Shown piece after piece: positions 12,572 to 13,589 of a stretch of 13,589 nucleotides of DNA. Each line of letters begins with the position of its first letter. Within the stretch, counting starts at the first letter, position 1. Origin of the DNA: Smithella sp. UBA2180 (lineage in GTDB: Bacteria; Desulfobacterota; Syntrophia; Syntrophales; Smithellaceae). The position numbers and the translations under genes are program-made. The notes beneath the pieces were generated by a model, which worked only from the letters and a program-made list of their open reading frames with translations, did no database searches and was not told the origin of the DNA. The DNA lies in NCBI GenBank assembly GCA_002327415.1, contig DCVU01000060.1:1-13589 (forward strand). Reading direction: 5' to 3'.

Positions 12572-13579
12572 TTGAAAAAAGAATACAAGTACAGCACGGA
12601 AATCCTGCCGGATGTTTACAGCATCAAGCTTCCTCTTTCAGGTTATAAGCCGGGTCCTGTTAATGTTTATCTTTTTAAAGGTGATAAAATTACACTGTTA
12701 GACACGGGTATGAAGCAGACGGCTGATCTTCTTAAAAAGGCGTTAGGAGAGCACGGTATCCGCTTTTCCGATATCAAAAATATAATAGTTACGCACGGGC
12801 ACCTTGATCACTATGGCGCCGCAAAGAAAATCGTCAAGGCCGGCGGGGCGAAAGTGACCGCGCATGCGGAAGACATTCTGGCTATCGAAAAGGGCATGGA
12901 AGTTTCCGTGGGCAGATATACGAATTTTCTCAAACTGATGGGTGTTCCTCTGCCCATTGGAATAATGCTGGGATTTTTTTTCTTAATGTTCAGAATCATG
13001 TCAGATAATTGCAAAGTTGATATTGTCATGCGCGATGGAAATGAAATCGAATTGGGGAAATACCGCGGGAAAATTATAGAAACTCCCGGCCATTCCAAGG
13101 GTTCCGTTTGCGTTTTTCTGGAAAATGAAAAAACTCTTTTTTGCGGAGACACTATTATTGAACACATTACGCCGAACGCATTTATGATGCTTGATGAAAA
13201 AGAAAGGCTGCCGGTCAGGCTGAGTCAGGCTGAATTTTATGAGTCACTGGCCAGGATAAGAAAACTTTTGCCCGCGATGATATATTCCGCCCACGGAAAG
13301 GCTGTCTCCGATATTGATAAAATCATCGATGGTTACGAGAAGGCTTTTGCCGAAAGGCAGGAGAAAATAATGTCAATAATCCGGTCCGGGGAGAGAAATA
13401 TATACAGGATAGCCAGAAAGCTCTTCCCGGAAATAGGGGGCACGAAGCTTCCTCTAGAGATATTTCTTACCATTTCTGAAGTTTATACGAATATTCAGAT
13501 TCTGCAAAGAGAGGGAAAAGTTTCCTTGAATATCGTAAACGGTCTGCTGGAAGTGACGGGGCGGGCGGAAGAAAAATAA
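12572..13579 (+). CDS. Metallo-beta-lactamase-fold hydrolase with C-terminal winged-helix-like region
   Basis: This is a dinuclear-zinc hydrolase of the MBL superfamily. The ligands are H75, H77, D79 and H80 in THGHLDH (74-80), H174 in TPGHSKGS, D193 in LFCGDTI and H241 in YSAHG. A hydrophobic stretch at about 124-143 (VPLPIGIMLGFFFLMFRIM) is inserted between the second and third ligand blocks and may touch the membrane or the substrate. The C-terminal part (about 245-330) is helical and resembles the winged-helix extension of LACTB2/glyoxalase-II-like proteins. The start is TTG at 12572: an in-frame TGA lies at 12533, no ATG or GTG intervenes, and GGAG at 12557-12560 is 11 nt upstream. The 335-residue length is complete. 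The gene stands alone after the terminator, and its substrate is unknown. Confidence 0.85.
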   Translation: MKKEYKYSTEILPDVYSIKLPLSGYKPGPVNVYLFKGDKITLLDTGMKQTADLLKKALGEHGIRFSDIKNIIVTHGHLDHYGAAKKIVKAGGAKVTAHAEDILAIEKGMEVSVGRYTNFLKLMGVPLPIGIMLGFFFLMFRIMSDNCKVDIVMRDGNEIELGKYRGKIIETPGHSKGSVCVFLENEKTLFCGDTIIEHITPNAFMMLDEKERLPVRLSQAEFYESLARIRKLLPAMIYSAHGKAVSDIDKIIDGYEKAFAERQEKIMSIIRSGERNIYRIARKLFPEIGGTKLPLEIFLTISEVYTNIQILQREGKVSLNIVNGLLEVTGRAEEK

Positions 13580-13589
13580 ATTTTCAACA

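Overview
The window looks like an ordinary chromosomal segment of an anaerobic bacterium. Its protein sequences and gene mix most resemble syntrophic Desulfobacterota of the Syntrophus/Smithella type. This placement is an inference from gene content: an ADP-forming acyl-CoA synthetase, an IVD-type acyl-CoA dehydrogenase, a dipeptide-family ABC importer, a TAXI-family solute-binding protein, and many small intergenic repeats. No rRNA, tRNA, CRISPR array, phage gene or transposase gene was seen.

Layout. Positions 1-1925 (+) hold the end of an oligopeptide/dipeptide ABC importer: dppB, cut by the window edge, and dppC. A 108-bp repeat element separates them. Positions 2019-4728 (+) form a compact run: a 55-residue small protein, a TatD-family metal-dependent hydrolase, then queC-queE-queD, three steps of the preQ0/queuosine tRNA-modification pathway. 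A second, diverged copy of the same repeat, inverted, lies at 4743-4890. It sits where queD converges on a minus-strand operon (6987-4924) encoding the separate beta and alpha subunits of an ADP-forming acyl-CoA synthetase.

The 374-bp divergent gap 6988-7361 holds a set of tandem repeats, a perfect 18-bp palindrome and a near-consensus sigma-70 promoter. The promoter reads into a membrane-anchored TAXI-type solute-binding protein (7362-8759). Positions 8760-9186 contain a second near-consensus promoter, a good ribosome binding site and the first ~28 codons of a short-chain dehydrogenase/reductase. The coding sequence then stops matching the family, so this is a broken gene. Next come an acyl-CoA dehydrogenase (9187-10452) and a secreted zinc phospholipase C/S1-P1-nuclease-like protein (10465-11202). 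After these is a 106-bp element whose ends are both perfect hairpins, then a secreted protein with two ComEA-like helix-hairpin-helix domains, a small exported beta-rich protein with a strong terminator behind it, and a TTG-started metallo-beta-lactamase-fold hydrolase (12572-13579).

How the genes fit together. The synthetase and the dehydrogenase could act in sequence on a carboxylic acid: activation or ATP-yielding release of the acyl-CoA, and its oxidation. The importer and the TAXI protein would handle uptake. The que genes form a self-contained tRNA-modification unit. I did not find a clear previously undescribed multi-gene system. The most unusual material is non-coding (three kinds of small repeat) plus the decayed reductase gene and the secreted double-ComEA protein.
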